Shown: one piece after another, positions 24,684 through 32,975 of the stretch
Position numbering within the stretch: the stretch's first letter is position 1
How the letters are laid out: each line of letters opens with the position of its first letter
Position numbers and translations under genes: made by a program
The notes under the pieces: generated by a model
Told to the model about the DNA's origin: nothing
Database searches by the model: none
The model's input: the letters and a program-made list of their open reading frames with translations, nothing else
Source: Hymenobacter mucosus
GTDB taxonomy: Bacteria; Bacteroidota; Bacteroidia; Cytophagales; Hymenobacteraceae
Assembly: GCF_900188255.1 (NCBI RefSeq)
Contig: NZ_FZNS01000003.1
Location: 124,001-188,000 of the forward strand
DNA length: 64,000 nt
Direction: 5' to 3'

Positions 24684-25295
24684 ATGGAGGAAATCTTACT
24701 CCACCAACTTCTCGACCGGGCTAACGACATCTTCTGCCAAGTGGGAGTGGGCCTGATACATGAAGAACAGTTAGCCGCTGCCCTCGACCTTACTCCCACG
24801 GTATTCCGTGAGCTGTTTGGGAGCAAGAGCAACCTACTATACCAGGCTACCCAGCGGAGCATGCAGCGCCAGCGCGCCGAGCACGACCAGTTATTTGCGA
24901 ACCTGGCTACCCCCGTTGAGTGCTTGCTGGCCCTGCTGCACCATAGCGTACAGGAGTTGCGTCGCTCGCCCCACTACGACTACCACGTGATGCGGGAGCA
25001 CTACCCCGATTCGTGGGAGCTTCTTCAGCAGCATCTCTACGAGTATTCCTCCCCGCTGCTCACGCGCCTCATTCAAGCAGGTATCCAGGAGGGGCAGTTC
25101 CGCGCCGACCTTGATGCTCCCCTGATTGCGCACATCATGCTGGCGCAATTCAATCTCCTGATCGACGAAAAGTTCTTCCCTCCCGATCATACCAACCAGG
25201 CGGAAGTGTATCGTAACATCTATCACCACTACGTCCGGGGCCTGTGCACCGACTCCGGGCTTCGCCTGGCATCACCACTCTTCGGCCGTATTTAG
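24684..25295 (+). CDS. TetR/AcrR-family transcriptional regulator
   Basis: A 203-residue regulator. The N-terminal helix-turn-helix is recognisable though divergent: LLDRANDIFCQVGVGLIHEE, then LAAALDLTPTVFRELFGSKS with the typical F-x-K/S-K-x-x-L end (SKSNLLYQATQ). The remaining ~140 residues are all-helical and form a ligand-binding and dimerisation domain without a recognisable ligand pocket. It starts 70 bases after cruF on the same strand, so it may be co-transcribed and could control the carotenoid genes, though nothing in the sequence proves that. Confidence 0.8.
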   Translation: MEEILLHQLLDRANDIFCQVGVGLIHEEQLAAALDLTPTVFRELFGSKSNLLYQATQRSMQRQRAEHDQLFANLATPVECLLALLHHSVQELRRSPHYDYHVMREHYPDSWELLQQHLYEYSSPLLTRLIQAGIQEGQFRADLDAPLIAHIMLAQFNLLIDEKFFPPDHTNQAEVYRNIYHHYVRGLCTDSGLRLASPLFGRI

Positions 25296-25444
25296 CCTGC
25301 CTCCTTACGCAGAGGTTGGTATACACAAGCCCGACGGTGGCACCTGCCAAGTAAGCGGGCAGTAGGTTTCTGCTGGCTTATAGGCAGCCCGATACTGCAC
25401 TTGTGCGTATGGCTAGCAGCGGCTTTGGCCGCTACGAATAGCCT

Positions 25445-26041
25445 ATGCAACAAATCGTGTTTTTTGGCGACTCCCTCACAGCTGGCTACCAGTTGCGCGG
25501 TAGCGAGTCGTTTCCTTCTCGTATTCAAGAGAAAATAGATGCGCTCGGCCTGCCGTATAAGGCGCTGAACTACGGTATCAGCGGCGAAACTACCGCCGGT
25601 GGGCGCCAGCGCATTGGCTCCGTGCTAGATCGTGTAAATCCCATCGACGTGTTTGTGCTGGAACTAGGTGCCAACGACGCGCTGCGTGGCATTCCGGTGC
25701 GCGAAACTTCCCAAAACCTCCAACACATTCTCAATGAGGTGCGCCGCCAGTACCCGCAGGCGCGGGTAGTGCTGGTGGGCCTGGAGTTCCCCTTCGACCT
25801 AGGACCTTTGGCTAGCCTGGGCGGTGGGCGCTACGGCCACTATGCCCAAGAATTTAAGGCCCTGTTTCGGCAGTTGGCAGAGAAGAACGAAGTTGATTTC
25901 GTCCCCTTCCTCCTGCACGGCGTCATTGGGCAGCGCCACCTCAACCTGCCCGATGGTGTGCACCCGAATGCGGAGGGCCAAAAGCTACTGGCAGATAACG
26001 TGTGGGCTATACTACGGCCCGTGTTGGAGCGCACTACATAG
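25445..26041 (+). CDS. SGNH-family esterase/lysophospholipase (TesA-like)
   Basis: This 198-residue SGNH hydrolase has all four blocks: block I FFGDSLTAGYQL (nucleophile Ser), block II NYGISGETTAGGRQR (Gly), block III LELGANDALRGI (Asn), block V LPDGVHPNAEGQ (Asp and His). The layout is that of TesA/arylesterase proteins, which cleave short acyl esters, lysophospholipids or thioesters. E. coli TesA is periplasmic, but no signal peptide is seen here, so this one is probably cytoplasmic. ATG 25445. Single-gene unit. Confidence 0.88.
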   Translation: MQQIVFFGDSLTAGYQLRGSESFPSRIQEKIDALGLPYKALNYGISGETTAGGRQRIGSVLDRVNPIDVFVLELGANDALRGIPVRETSQNLQHILNEVRRQYPQARVVLVGLEFPFDLGPLASLGGGRYGHYAQEFKALFRQLAEKNEVDFVPFLLHGVIGQRHLNLPDGVHPNAEGQKLLADNVWAILRPVLERTT

Positions 26042-26182
26042 CCCATGGGGTACTACCCTTAAGGCTTGCTAAGAGCCAAAGTGTTTGCCAGCCAGCAAAG
26101 AGAGCTGGACGGTAGCTAACTGTATTTTTCTGCTGGAAACGAACCAAATTCTTTGCCGGGCAATAGCAAAGGATTTTGTGTG

Positions 26183-26212
26183 TTTGGAGCCTATATAGGC
26201 CGCCTACCTTGG
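26183..26212 (+). promoter_or_regulatory. Candidate promoter of the phosphoesterase/beta-barrel module
   Basis: TTTG (26183-26186), 18 bases, then TACCTTGG (26205-26212), one mismatch from TAnnTTTG. It lies about 135 bases before the first gene of the module. The rest of the 26042-26349 gap holds nothing I recognise. Confidence 0.4.
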
Positions 26213-26349
26213 AAACGCTACCGTAGCACTGCTGTTTGTGGTTAGGTATTGTAAGCCGCAGGCCCAACAATACGAGCAGCTGGCTAGTATATAGCGCGGC
26301 CCTGATCTTCGGACTAGGGCTTCCTATTGCTGTATTTGTGCTGCTCTGT

Positions 26350-27180
26350 ATGCTCTTACCTCTTCTCTTCTCCTACCGACGCCTAGGGCTACCATTGGTG
26401 GCCGCCGGCGCACTTCTCAGCGGCTGCGAGCTACTCGAGTTCAGCCCTAACGACCACCGCTCGCCCAGCGACAAGCAGGACCTGACGGCCAAAAACCTGG
26501 CTGCCTTGGCCGCAACCCCGCTGCCGGCTGGTGACACCCTGCGCTTTGTGTATACGGGGGACTCCCAGCGCTTTTACAACGATGCCAAGGACCTGGTGGC
26601 CAGTGTAAACCGTCAAACGGGCGTGCAGTTCATGATTGTGGCCGGCGACATTTCCGACTTTGGTATGGCCCGCGAAATGTGGTGGGTAGACGACCACCTG
26701 CGCAACCTAAAAATTCCCTACCTCACCGTCATCGGCAACCACGACCAGGTCGGCAATGGCCGGGAAGCGTACAAAGCCATTTTTGGCCCCCTGAACTACT
26801 CGTTTGTGTACGGCGACACGAAGTTCATCATGACCGACACTAACGGCCGCGAGTACAACTTCAACGGTAAGATTCCCGATATGAACTGGGTGCGGCCTCA
26901 GTTGCAGGACGCCAGTGTGCGGCGCCACGTCATTATCAGCCACGTGCCGCCCCAGGATGATGACTTTGACCCGGCTGTGCGCGACGCGTACGCTCAAGCG
27001 TTGCGCGAGGATCCTCGCTTAGTATTTGAGATGAATGCCCATCGGCACTCATTCAGTGTGGGGCAGCCCTTCAATGATGGGGTCACGTACGTGAATTCCT
27101 ATGCCTTTGAGCGGCGCAAGTACCTGATTGTGACGGTGTGGGGCGACAAGGAATTTCGGCTTAAAGAAGTGTCTTTCTGA
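26350..27180 (+). CDS. Lipoprotein metallophosphoesterase, copy 1 of duplicated module
   Basis: The 276 residues start with a lipoprotein signal peptide (LPLVAAGALLSGCELLEFSP, Cys about residue 27). The calcineurin-like domain has motif I GDSQRFY near 71 (D-x-Q instead of D-x-H), motif II VAGDISDFG near 98, motif III IGNHDQVGNG near 128, motif IV IISHVPPQDDDFD near 197 and a last motif NAHRHSF near 229 (A-H-x-H instead of G-H-x-H). DTNGREYNFNG between them is family-specific. Start ATG 26350 begins the signal peptide. Its stop overlaps the ATG of the next gene by one base. It is closely related to the copy at 27874. Substrate unknown. Confidence 0.85.
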   Translation: MLLPLLFSYRRLGLPLVAAGALLSGCELLEFSPNDHRSPSDKQDLTAKNLAALAATPLPAGDTLRFVYTGDSQRFYNDAKDLVASVNRQTGVQFMIVAGDISDFGMAREMWWVDDHLRNLKIPYLTVIGNHDQVGNGREAYKAIFGPLNYSFVYGDTKFIMTDTNGREYNFNGKIPDMNWVRPQLQDASVRRHVIISHVPPQDDDFDPAVRDAYAQALREDPRLVFEMNAHRHSFSVGQPFNDGVTYVNSYAFERRKYLIVTVWGDKEFRLKEVSF

Positions 27181-27833
27181 TGATACAGCGCATTGTAGTT
27201 GCAGCAGCTCTGGCTGCTGCGCCCCTGCTGACATCAGCAGCCCAGGAGCTAGCTACTGCCCCGCCTGATACTACCGGGCAAGTTCGTACGGCCCTTGCCC
27301 AACAGCCGGCCCCACTTCCCTGGTACCGTCCTCGCCACGCCGTGGTACAAACGGGCGGTGGCATTGGTATGGTGGCCGCGGGTGTGGGCTATGGCCTGTG
27401 GCGCGACCGAGCCGAGCTGGACGTACTCGTGGGCTACGTACCGAAGAAGCACGCTGGTTCTACCCTCAGTATAGCCACAGCCAAGCTCATGTTCTCGCCC
27501 TACCTCATCCCAATAAAGGAACGGTGGCAGCTACGGCCCCTTACCGTAGGGGTTTACTACAGCTACACCCACGGCACCATCAACGACGAGGAGCCGGGTC
27601 AGTATACCAAAGGCTACTACTGGTTTTCAACCGACACTCGCATTGGTCCTTTACTGGGCAGCCGGATTACGTATGCGCGTGACCCCAGCCCCCGCGGGCG
27701 GGCCCGTAACATTTCGTTCTACTACGAGTTGGGTACCAACGACCTGTACATCTTGAGCTATGCACAGAACCGCCGCGGCCTTTCCCCGGTTGACATTCTC
27801 ACGCTGAGCTTGGGACTAAAGGCTGACTTTTAA
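27180..27833 (+). CDS. Putative outer-membrane beta-barrel protein, copy 1 of duplicated module
   Basis: The 217 residues begin with a signal peptide (MIQRIVVAAALAAAPLLTSA) and continue with Gly/Tyr-rich amphipathic strands (GGGIGMVAAGVGYGLWRDRA, DVLVGYVPKKHAG, LTVGVYYSYTHG, GQYTKGYYWFSTDTRIGPLL, SFYYELGTNDLYILSYAQ). The C-terminus LSLGLKADF ends in Phe, as in BAM substrates. The ATG overlaps the stop of the phosphoesterase gene (TGATG), which implies translational coupling. A homologue follows the second phosphoesterase at 28685. I recognise no named family; the barrel assignment is inference. Confidence 0.7.
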   Translation: MIQRIVVAAALAAAPLLTSAAQELATAPPDTTGQVRTALAQQPAPLPWYRPRHAVVQTGGGIGMVAAGVGYGLWRDRAELDVLVGYVPKKHAGSTLSIATAKLMFSPYLIPIKERWQLRPLTVGVYYSYTHGTINDEEPGQYTKGYYWFSTDTRIGPLLGSRITYARDPSPRGRARNISFYYELGTNDLYILSYAQNRRGLSPVDILTLSLGLKADF

Positions 27834-27873
27834 GCTTGGCTAGCTTGTGCTAGCCAAGCAAAGCAAGTTATAC

Positions 27874-28701
27874 ATGAGCACACGGTATGCACGGGCAGTA
27901 TGGATAGGGCTGGCAGGACTAAGTAGCTGCCAATGGGTAGAATACAGCCCCAACCAAACCTATTTGCCCGTAGCAGAGCGTGCCCAAACTGCCCGCAACC
28001 TAGCGCGCCTACGGGAAACTGCCTCGCCAAGTACCGATACAGTACGGTTCGTGTTCATTGGCGATACGCAGCGGTTTTATGATGAAACCGAACGCTTTGT
28101 GCAGAGCGTGAACCAGCAGCGCGGCATCGACTTCGTGTTTGTGGCTGGCGACATCTCCGACTTTGGCCTGACCCGCGAGTTCCGGTGGGTACACCAGCGC
28201 CTACAGCAGTTGCGAGTACCCTACCTGACCGTTGTGGGCAACCACGACTTAGTGGGTAATGGGCGCGCCATTTACCAAGCCATGTATGGCCCCCTGAACT
28301 ACACCTTTCGCTACCAGGGTACCCAGTTCGTGTGCCTTGATACCAACGGGCGCGAGTATGGCTTTAACGGTAGGGTGCCCGATGTAGACTGGCTGCACAC
28401 GCAGCTGCAGGATACCGTGGGCACGCGTCGGTCGGTTGTTATCAGCCATGTGCCTCCCATGGACGAGGACTTCGACTCCACGCTGGTAGCTCCGTACACG
28501 GCGGCCGTTCGCCAGTACGGGCCGCGGCTGGCGCTGCACCTAAGCGCCCATGTGCACCGCTTCACGGCTGGCCAGCCCTACCACGACGGCATTACCTACC
28601 TTACTACCTACAGCCTCGCCAAGCACCGCTACCACATCATCACGCTGTGGGGCAAGCGCCAGTTCCGGCTCGAAACCGTGCAGTATGGCCCGCAAGCATA
28701 A
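27874..28701 (+). CDS. Lipoprotein metallophosphoesterase, copy 2 of duplicated module
   Basis: The 275 residues match copy 1 along their length. Lipobox AGLSSCQWVEYSP (Cys about residue 19), motif I IGDTQRFYDE (again D-x-Q), VAGDISDFGLTREF, VVGNHDLVGNGRAIY, LDTNGREYGFNG, VISHVPPMDEDFDS and SAHVHRF (again A-H-x-H). The gene starts 41 bases after copy 1 of the barrel protein. ATG 27874 is preferred over an in-frame GTG at 27847 because it begins the signal peptide. Its 3' end overlaps the next gene by 17 bases. It should act at the periplasmic side of a membrane; the substrate is unknown. Confidence 0.85.
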   Translation: MSTRYARAVWIGLAGLSSCQWVEYSPNQTYLPVAERAQTARNLARLRETASPSTDTVRFVFIGDTQRFYDETERFVQSVNQQRGIDFVFVAGDISDFGLTREFRWVHQRLQQLRVPYLTVVGNHDLVGNGRAIYQAMYGPLNYTFRYQGTQFVCLDTNGREYGFNGRVPDVDWLHTQLQDTVGTRRSVVISHVPPMDEDFDSTLVAPYTAAVRQYGPRLALHLSAHVHRFTAGQPYHDGITYLTTYSLAKHRYHIITLWGKRQFRLETVQYGPQA

Positions 28702-29290
28702 CGTAGGAGTTGCCCTGCTGCTGGCCCTGGGCGGAACTGTGCAGGCACAAACAACCGAGATGCCACGTTCCGGACCGTTTTTCCTGACGCTGCATTTTGC
28801 CGGTGGGGTAGGCCTAGTAGCCGTGGGCGGGGGCTACCGCCTTAACCATCAGCGGGTAGAGCCCGAGGTGCTGGTGGGCTACCTGCCGCGCCGCTTAGCT
28901 GGGCGTGCCGCAGCTATTATTACCCTAAAAACCACTTACATACCTTTTGCGCCCACGCTAGGCCGTTCCCAGTGGCAGTTAAGCCCCATAGCGGTAGGAG
29001 GCCTGCTGAGCTACACCACGGGGCGGCAGTACTTTCTTACCAACAATACGGCTGGCCGCTACCGTCCCGGTTACTATTGGTGGTCACCCGCCGTCCGAAT
29101 TGGAGCCTTGGCCGGCGTCCGGCTCACGCATACCCAGCCAGCGGGCAAGCTAGGCGCTATGCCCGCCCGCACGGCGCTGTATTCTGAGCTGAGTACCAAT
29201 GACCTGCACTTAGTCAGTGCGCTCACCAACCACGCCTTGAAGCTGACGGATATCCTAACGCTAGGTGCGGGTGCGAAGCAAAGCTGGTGA
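28685..29290 (+). CDS. Putative outer-membrane beta-barrel protein, copy 2 of duplicated module
   Basis: A homologue of copy 1 with 201 residues. Signal peptide MARKHNVGVALLLALGGTVQ, then shared blocks: GGVGLVAVGGGYRL, EVLVGYLPRRLAG, QLSPIAVGGLLSYTTG, AGRYRPGYYWWSPAVRIGAL, ALYSELSTNDLHLVSAL and a final DILTLGAGAKQSW ending in Trp. ATG 28685 overlaps the phosphoesterase stop by 17 bases, so these genes are co-translated as in copy 1. Longer upstream starts would lie deep inside the phosphoesterase gene and were not used. Function unknown. Confidence 0.7.
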   Translation: MARKHNVGVALLLALGGTVQAQTTEMPRSGPFFLTLHFAGGVGLVAVGGGYRLNHQRVEPEVLVGYLPRRLAGRAAAIITLKTTYIPFAPTLGRSQWQLSPIAVGGLLSYTTGRQYFLTNNTAGRYRPGYYWWSPAVRIGALAGVRLTHTQPAGKLGAMPARTALYSELSTNDLHLVSALTNHALKLTDILTLGAGAKQSW

Positions 29291-29310
29291 GGTATGATAA
29301 GTTGCGGTAA

Positions 29311-30771
29311 TTAGCTTGGGAGCGGATGAGTAGCGAGGTAAGCTGCTCTTGCCTCGCGCAACAAACGGATAAGCTCAGTGCGCTGGCGTAATACGCTTTC
29401 CAGCACCGGCCGCTCGCGCCGAAACAAACGTAGCACCCGTAGGCGGCGCAAGCGTTGGGCTAGGTTGCTCCAGTAGCTCAGCGCATAGAAACCCGACAGC
29501 GGCAGGCTGATGAAATACAACGTAGTCCAGCGCCAGTCGTGGGTAATGAAGTGGTGCACCAGATAGGTTTGCAGAGCGTAGCCCAGCGTAAATGTGAGCA
29601 TGCCTGTTACTAGCATTACCGGGGCCACAAAGGCCATGTCGTCGGTGGCGCGCTTAGCTACTACGGAGGGTACAATGTAAGGCAGGTAGTTATTGATGGC
29701 TCCGTAGGCGTACAGCGGGGCTCCCAGCACTAGCTTGAGGGCCGCCACCACTCCGCGCCGGGTACGCGAGCCCCCGGCGGGCGGGGTTTCCAGCGCTTCG
29801 TCGGTTAGGCGCAGGCGGTGTAGCTCCTGCTGGTAGGCGCGCAGCTTTTCCTGAATGGCGCTCAAGCGACCCGCATCATGCAGTTCAAAATACTGTACGG
29901 CCTGCAACAGGGTACGGCTCAGCTGGAAGTTGTCGTACAAGGTTTCTTCGTCGTCCTGGATGAGGTGCTGCCCAAAGGTGCGCTCTACCTGCGTCACCAG
30001 CTCGTCCTCCTCATCGGTGCGGGTGATGACGAGGCGGGACTCCATGCGGCGCTGAATTTCTTCGGTCAGGGCATCGGCCGCCGCTTCAGGACTTTGCTGG
30101 TACGCCGCAGCGTACTCGGCCACCCGAATGGGCTCGGCCAAGTTCAGCAGCACATCGGAGCGGAAGCGTTGCGGATCGAAGTAGTTGATACCGAGCGGGA
30201 GAATATGCAGGCCCAACTGGAAGTTATGCCGAGCCTCTGCGCCTAGGGCAATACGGGCGGCACCGGTTTTCAGGGGGCGTAGGCGTCGCTCGCTCACGCT
30301 CGTGCCCTCGGGGAAAATCATGATGGTGCCCTTCCGGTCAAAGTAGTCGTAGCAGCGGCCAAAAGCTTTCTCATTCTGCGCTTCAAGCTGGGCGGGCGTC
30401 AGGGTCTCGGCCCCAGTGTCAAGGTCCTGCCGCCGGTAGATCGGAATGGAGTTGCCCGACTCCATAATTGCGCGCAAAATCGGATTTTTGAAAAAGGTGC
30501 TCTTGGCTAGAAACGCAATGGGCTGGCGCCGATTAATGGCCGTCACCAAAGGGTCCATCAGCGTGTTGGGGTGGTTGCTGGTGATGAGCAGGGGGCCCGG
30601 CATGTGCAGCCGCCCACGGTGGCGCACCTCCAGTTGGCGGAAAAATACGCGCAGAGCTACCTGCACCAGAGGCTTCATGACTGTGTAGAAGAGCATAGCC
30701 GCAAGAAAGGCAAGTTTGCGGGGTTGTACTCTGGAGCTAGGCTGGAAGTTGCCACCAAAAGAGCGTGACAA
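29311..30771 (-). CDS. PlsC-type glycerolipid acyltransferase with C-terminal membrane domain
   Basis: A 486-residue membrane enzyme. The LPLAT domain spans about 40-240: LITSNHPNTLMDPLV (His and Asp of the catalytic motif, with five residues between them), SGNSIPIYRRQD, TIMIFPEGTSVSE (motif III), GLHILPLGINYF (motif IV). A helical region of about 100 residues follows, then two or three membrane helices near 360-450 (FVAPVMLVTGMLTFTLGYAL, YFISLPLSGFYALSYW). It probably transfers an acyl chain to a glycerol-phosphate or lysolipid acceptor. The extension is common in Bacteroidota members of this group. It is convergent with the phosphoesterase module. Confidence 0.88.
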   Translation of the reverse strand: MSRSFGGNFQPSSRVQPRKLAFLAAMLFYTVMKPLVQVALRVFFRQLEVRHRGRLHMPGPLLITSNHPNTLMDPLVTAINRRQPIAFLAKSTFFKNPILRAIMESGNSIPIYRRQDLDTGAETLTPAQLEAQNEKAFGRCYDYFDRKGTIMIFPEGTSVSERRLRPLKTGAARIALGAEARHNFQLGLHILPLGINYFDPQRFRSDVLLNLAEPIRVAEYAAAYQQSPEAAADALTEEIQRRMESRLVITRTDEEDELVTQVERTFGQHLIQDDEETLYDNFQLSRTLLQAVQYFELHDAGRLSAIQEKLRAYQQELHRLRLTDEALETPPAGGSRTRRGVVAALKLVLGAPLYAYGAINNYLPYIVPSVVAKRATDDMAFVAPVMLVTGMLTFTLGYALQTYLVHHFITHDWRWTTLYFISLPLSGFYALSYWSNLAQRLRRLRVLRLFRRERPVLESVLRQRTELIRLLREARAAYLATHPLPS

Positions 30772-30882
30772 AGGACTTTTCAGCGGTGCTGGTTGGGCCA
30801 GGGTTTTAGGTAGGCTAGACGCATGCCTACCCTGGGTGCTTTCACACCAGCTCTCGGGAGCATTGGCCGTTTCTACTGGTAG

Positions 30883-31395
30883 TTACCCCAGCTGCTTTTC
30901 GTAGCAGAAGAAACGCAGACCCGGACGAAAAGCCAGGGTGATTTCGCCGGCGAAACGGTAACCTAACTTGGGAAATAGCCGCTGGGTAGCCGCATTTTCC
31001 GAGTTCGTGTCAACGCGTAGCATTCTTAGCCCTTGCTCCGCCGCTAGCACCTCGGCTTGCTGTAGCAGGGCGGCCGCTAGGCCGTGGCCCTGGGCGCTTG
31101 GGTCTACTGCCAGGCGGTGGGTAACTAGTGCCGGCTCCGTGGCATCCCAGTCGGCCTGCGCGTATTCAGGGTCCTGGTCGTTGTGCGTGAGGGCGCCAAG
31201 GGCAGCTACCCGGCCATCTAACTCAGCCACCCACAAATGACCTTGGGCAATGTCGCGCCGGAAAACTTCCTCGTTGGGGTAGTCCGTCGTCCACTGGTGG
31301 TTGCCACTGGCTTGCATCAGTGGCACCACGCGGCGCACAATGCTTAGAATGGCGGGGATATCAGCGGCAGTGGCAAGGCGGAGTAAGGTCGGCAT
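30883..31395 (-). CDS. GNAT-family N-acetyltransferase
   Basis: This 170-residue protein has the GNAT fold order: RLATAADIPAILSIVRRV at the N-terminus, a central THRLAVDPSAQGHGLAAALL with the acetyl-CoA loop (QGHGLA, the R/Q-x-x-G-x-G/A motif), and VDTNSENAATQRLFPKLGYR in motif B. The acceptor substrate is not recognisable. Start ATG 31395 is used rather than an ATG three codons upstream, because the conserved MPTLLRLATAAD opening begins there. It lies downstream of the hemB terminator and is probably transcribed alone. Confidence 0.85.
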   Translation of the reverse strand: MPTLLRLATAADIPAILSIVRRVVPLMQASGNHQWTTDYPNEEVFRRDIAQGHLWVAELDGRVAALGALTHNDQDPEYAQADWDATEPALVTHRLAVDPSAQGHGLAAALLQQAEVLAAEQGLRMLRVDTNSENAATQRLFPKLGYRFAGEITLAFRPGLRFFCYEKQLG

Positions 31396-31421
31396 GGCAA
31401 ACACGGGAAGGGTGAAAGGGT

Positions 31422-31451
31422 AGCAAAAAAAGAACGCGCCGAAGCGCGTTC
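31422..31451 (-). terminator. Intrinsic terminator of hemB (TTCG tetraloop)
   Basis: On the minus strand GAACGCGC-TTCG-GCGCGTTC is followed by a run of seven T. The stem and loop core matches the rlmI terminator at 22258. Confidence 0.88.
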
Positions 31452-31489
31452 CTACTCAGCAGGTGAAAAGCTCGGGTGATTTTCAGGTA

Positions 31490-32482
31490 CTACCCGCGGC
31501 GCAACACCTCGGCGGCTTCTTTGGCAAAGTAAGTTAGGATAGCATCGGCGCCCGCCCGCTTAATGCTGGTAAGCACTTCCATCATGGCCTTTTCGCCGTC
31601 GATCCAACCGTTTTGGGCGGCGGCTTTCACCATAGCATACTCACCGGAAATATTGTAGGCCGTTACGGGCAACTGGGTGTTGTCGCGCACTTCCCGAATG
31701 ATATCAAGGTAGCTCAGGGCTGGCTTGATCATAACCATATCCGCACCTTCGGCCTCATCAAGAGCTAGCTCACGCAGGGCCTCCCGCCGGTTGGCGTAAT
31801 TCATCTGGTAGGTTTTCTTGTCGCCGCGCTTAGGTGCCGAGTCGAGTGCGTCGCGGAAGGGACCGTAGAAAGCCGAGGCGTACTTGGCCGTGTAGCTCAT
31901 GATGCTCACGTTGGAAAAGCCGTTGCTGTCGAGAACGTCACGAATCCAGGCTACGCGCCCGTCCATCATATCCGAAGGCCCAATGATGTCGGCCCCCGCG
32001 CGAGCTTGTGCCAATGCCATCTGACCCAGCACTTCCAAAGAAGCATCATTAAGAATCTCGCCCGACTCAGCGTCTACAATTCCGTCGTGCCCGTCGGAGG
32101 AGTAAGGGTCCATGGCCACGTCAGTCATGAGCACCACGTCGGGAAACTGGCGCTTGATTTCGGCTACCGTCTTGAGGTAGAGGCCCTCCGGGTTGGCCGA
32201 CTCCTTGGCTAAGCGGTCCTTCAGCGCATCATTGATGGCTGGAAATGGCGCGAAGCTGTTGATGCCCAACTCCACGCAACGCCCAATTTCATCAATAATT
32301 CGGTCGGGAGTGAAACGGTGAATACCCGGCATCGAGTGAATTTCCAGTTGCTGGTTCTGGCCTTCGATGAGAAAAATAGGGTAAATGAAATCGTGCGTGG
32401 TAATGCGCGTTTCCTGCACCATGTCGCGGATAACCTGAGACTTGCGGTTGCGGCGCGGGCGGTGCGTAGGGACAGTAGGCAT
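31490..32482 (-). CDS. hemB: Delta-aminolevulinic acid dehydratase (porphobilinogen synthase)
   Basis: Condenses two 5-aminolevulinates to porphobilinogen in haem synthesis. The 330 residues include both active-site lysine regions (SYTAKYASAFYGPFRDAL and DMVMIKPALSYLD) and the family blocks THRPRRNRKSQVIRDMV, FPAINDALKD and NISGEYAMVKAAA. In the metal-site segment DVAMDPYSSDGHDGIV, Asp replaces the Cys residues of zinc-dependent enzymes, so this is the magnesium-type form. Start ATG 32482 is preferred because MPTVPTHRPRRN fits and a TACCTTTG promoter lies 42 bases upstream; a longer start would nearly abut the promoter box. Confidence 0.97.
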   Translation of the reverse strand: MPTVPTHRPRRNRKSQVIRDMVQETRITTHDFIYPIFLIEGQNQQLEIHSMPGIHRFTPDRIIDEIGRCVELGINSFAPFPAINDALKDRLAKESANPEGLYLKTVAEIKRQFPDVVLMTDVAMDPYSSDGHDGIVDAESGEILNDASLEVLGQMALAQARAGADIIGPSDMMDGRVAWIRDVLDSNGFSNVSIMSYTAKYASAFYGPFRDALDSAPKRGDKKTYQMNYANRREALRELALDEAEGADMVMIKPALSYLDIIREVRDNTQLPVTAYNISGEYAMVKAAAQNGWIDGEKAMMEVLTSIKRAGADAILTYFAKEAAEVLRRG

Positions 32483-32523
32483 AAGCTGCTTTCGATTGGT
32501 AAGACGGGGTAGAACAACCAAGG

Positions 32524-32531
32524 CAAAGGTA
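32524..32531 (-). promoter_or_regulatory. -7 promoter element (TACCTTTG) of hemB
   Basis: Exact TAnnTTTG match on the minus strand, giving a predicted leader of about 35 bases. Confidence 0.55.
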
Positions 32532-32606
32532 AGGTTGCGGAAATTGCTATTGAGTACGCCCCGTAATCGTAGCCAAGCAATTGGCAGTTAGCAAGCACTG
32601 CAAACA

Positions 32607-32650
32607 CGTACGCCGGATTGCCCCGTGTAAGAGGAGCAACCCGGCGTACG
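32607..32650 (-). terminator. Hairpin downstream of the small lipoprotein gene
   Basis: Arms CGTACGCCGG and CCGGCGTACG, with extra pairing inside, between the lipoprotein gene and the hemB promoter. Only a short T-rich stretch follows on the minus strand, so termination is likely but not certain. Confidence 0.55.
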
Positions 32651-32716
32651 GCGGTGTGTGAAAATCCGGAGCGAGGTAAAAACTAAACGGCCTTCTGTAT
32701 GTAGGGGAGTGGCTTG

Positions 32717-32944
32717 CTATTGGTGGTAGCTGAAGCTGGCTGCTTCGGCTGTACTCATCACTACCCGGGTACCCTGGGGCCCCTGCGAATCGTGCATCAG
32801 TACCACAGTCGTAGCGCTGGTGTCGTGGCTGCCCATAGACAGTACCGACTGAAACGGCCGCGGAGCCAATACCGAGCGGGTGGTCTGGCAGCTAGCCAGC
32901 ATCGATACTACACCGCAAAACAGAAGCAGACGACGAGCACGCAT
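32717..32944 (-). CDS. Small lipoprotein of unknown function
   Basis: The 75 residues have a clear lipobox: MRARRLLLFCGVVSMLASCQ, with the acylated Cys at about 19. The mature part (56 residues) is Ser/Thr-rich and has no recognised domain (SVLAPRPFQSVLSMGSHDTS, VVLMHDSQGPQGTRVVMS). A TACTTTTG promoter lies 32 bases upstream and a hairpin follows, which supports a real single-gene unit. Anchored in a membrane, probably the outer one. I cannot propose a role. Confidence 0.7.
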   Translation of the reverse strand: MRARRLLLFCGVVSMLASCQTTRSVLAPRPFQSVLSMGSHDTSATTVVLMHDSQGPQGTRVVMSTAEAASFSYHQ

Positions 32945-32975
32945 AACGATTGGGATTGAGGTAGAGGTGATGATA

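Noticed and set aside
28550..28684. A longer start for barrel copy 2
   Set aside because: It lies deep in the phosphoesterase gene and is Ser/Thr/Pro shadow sequence. The signal peptide begins at 28685.
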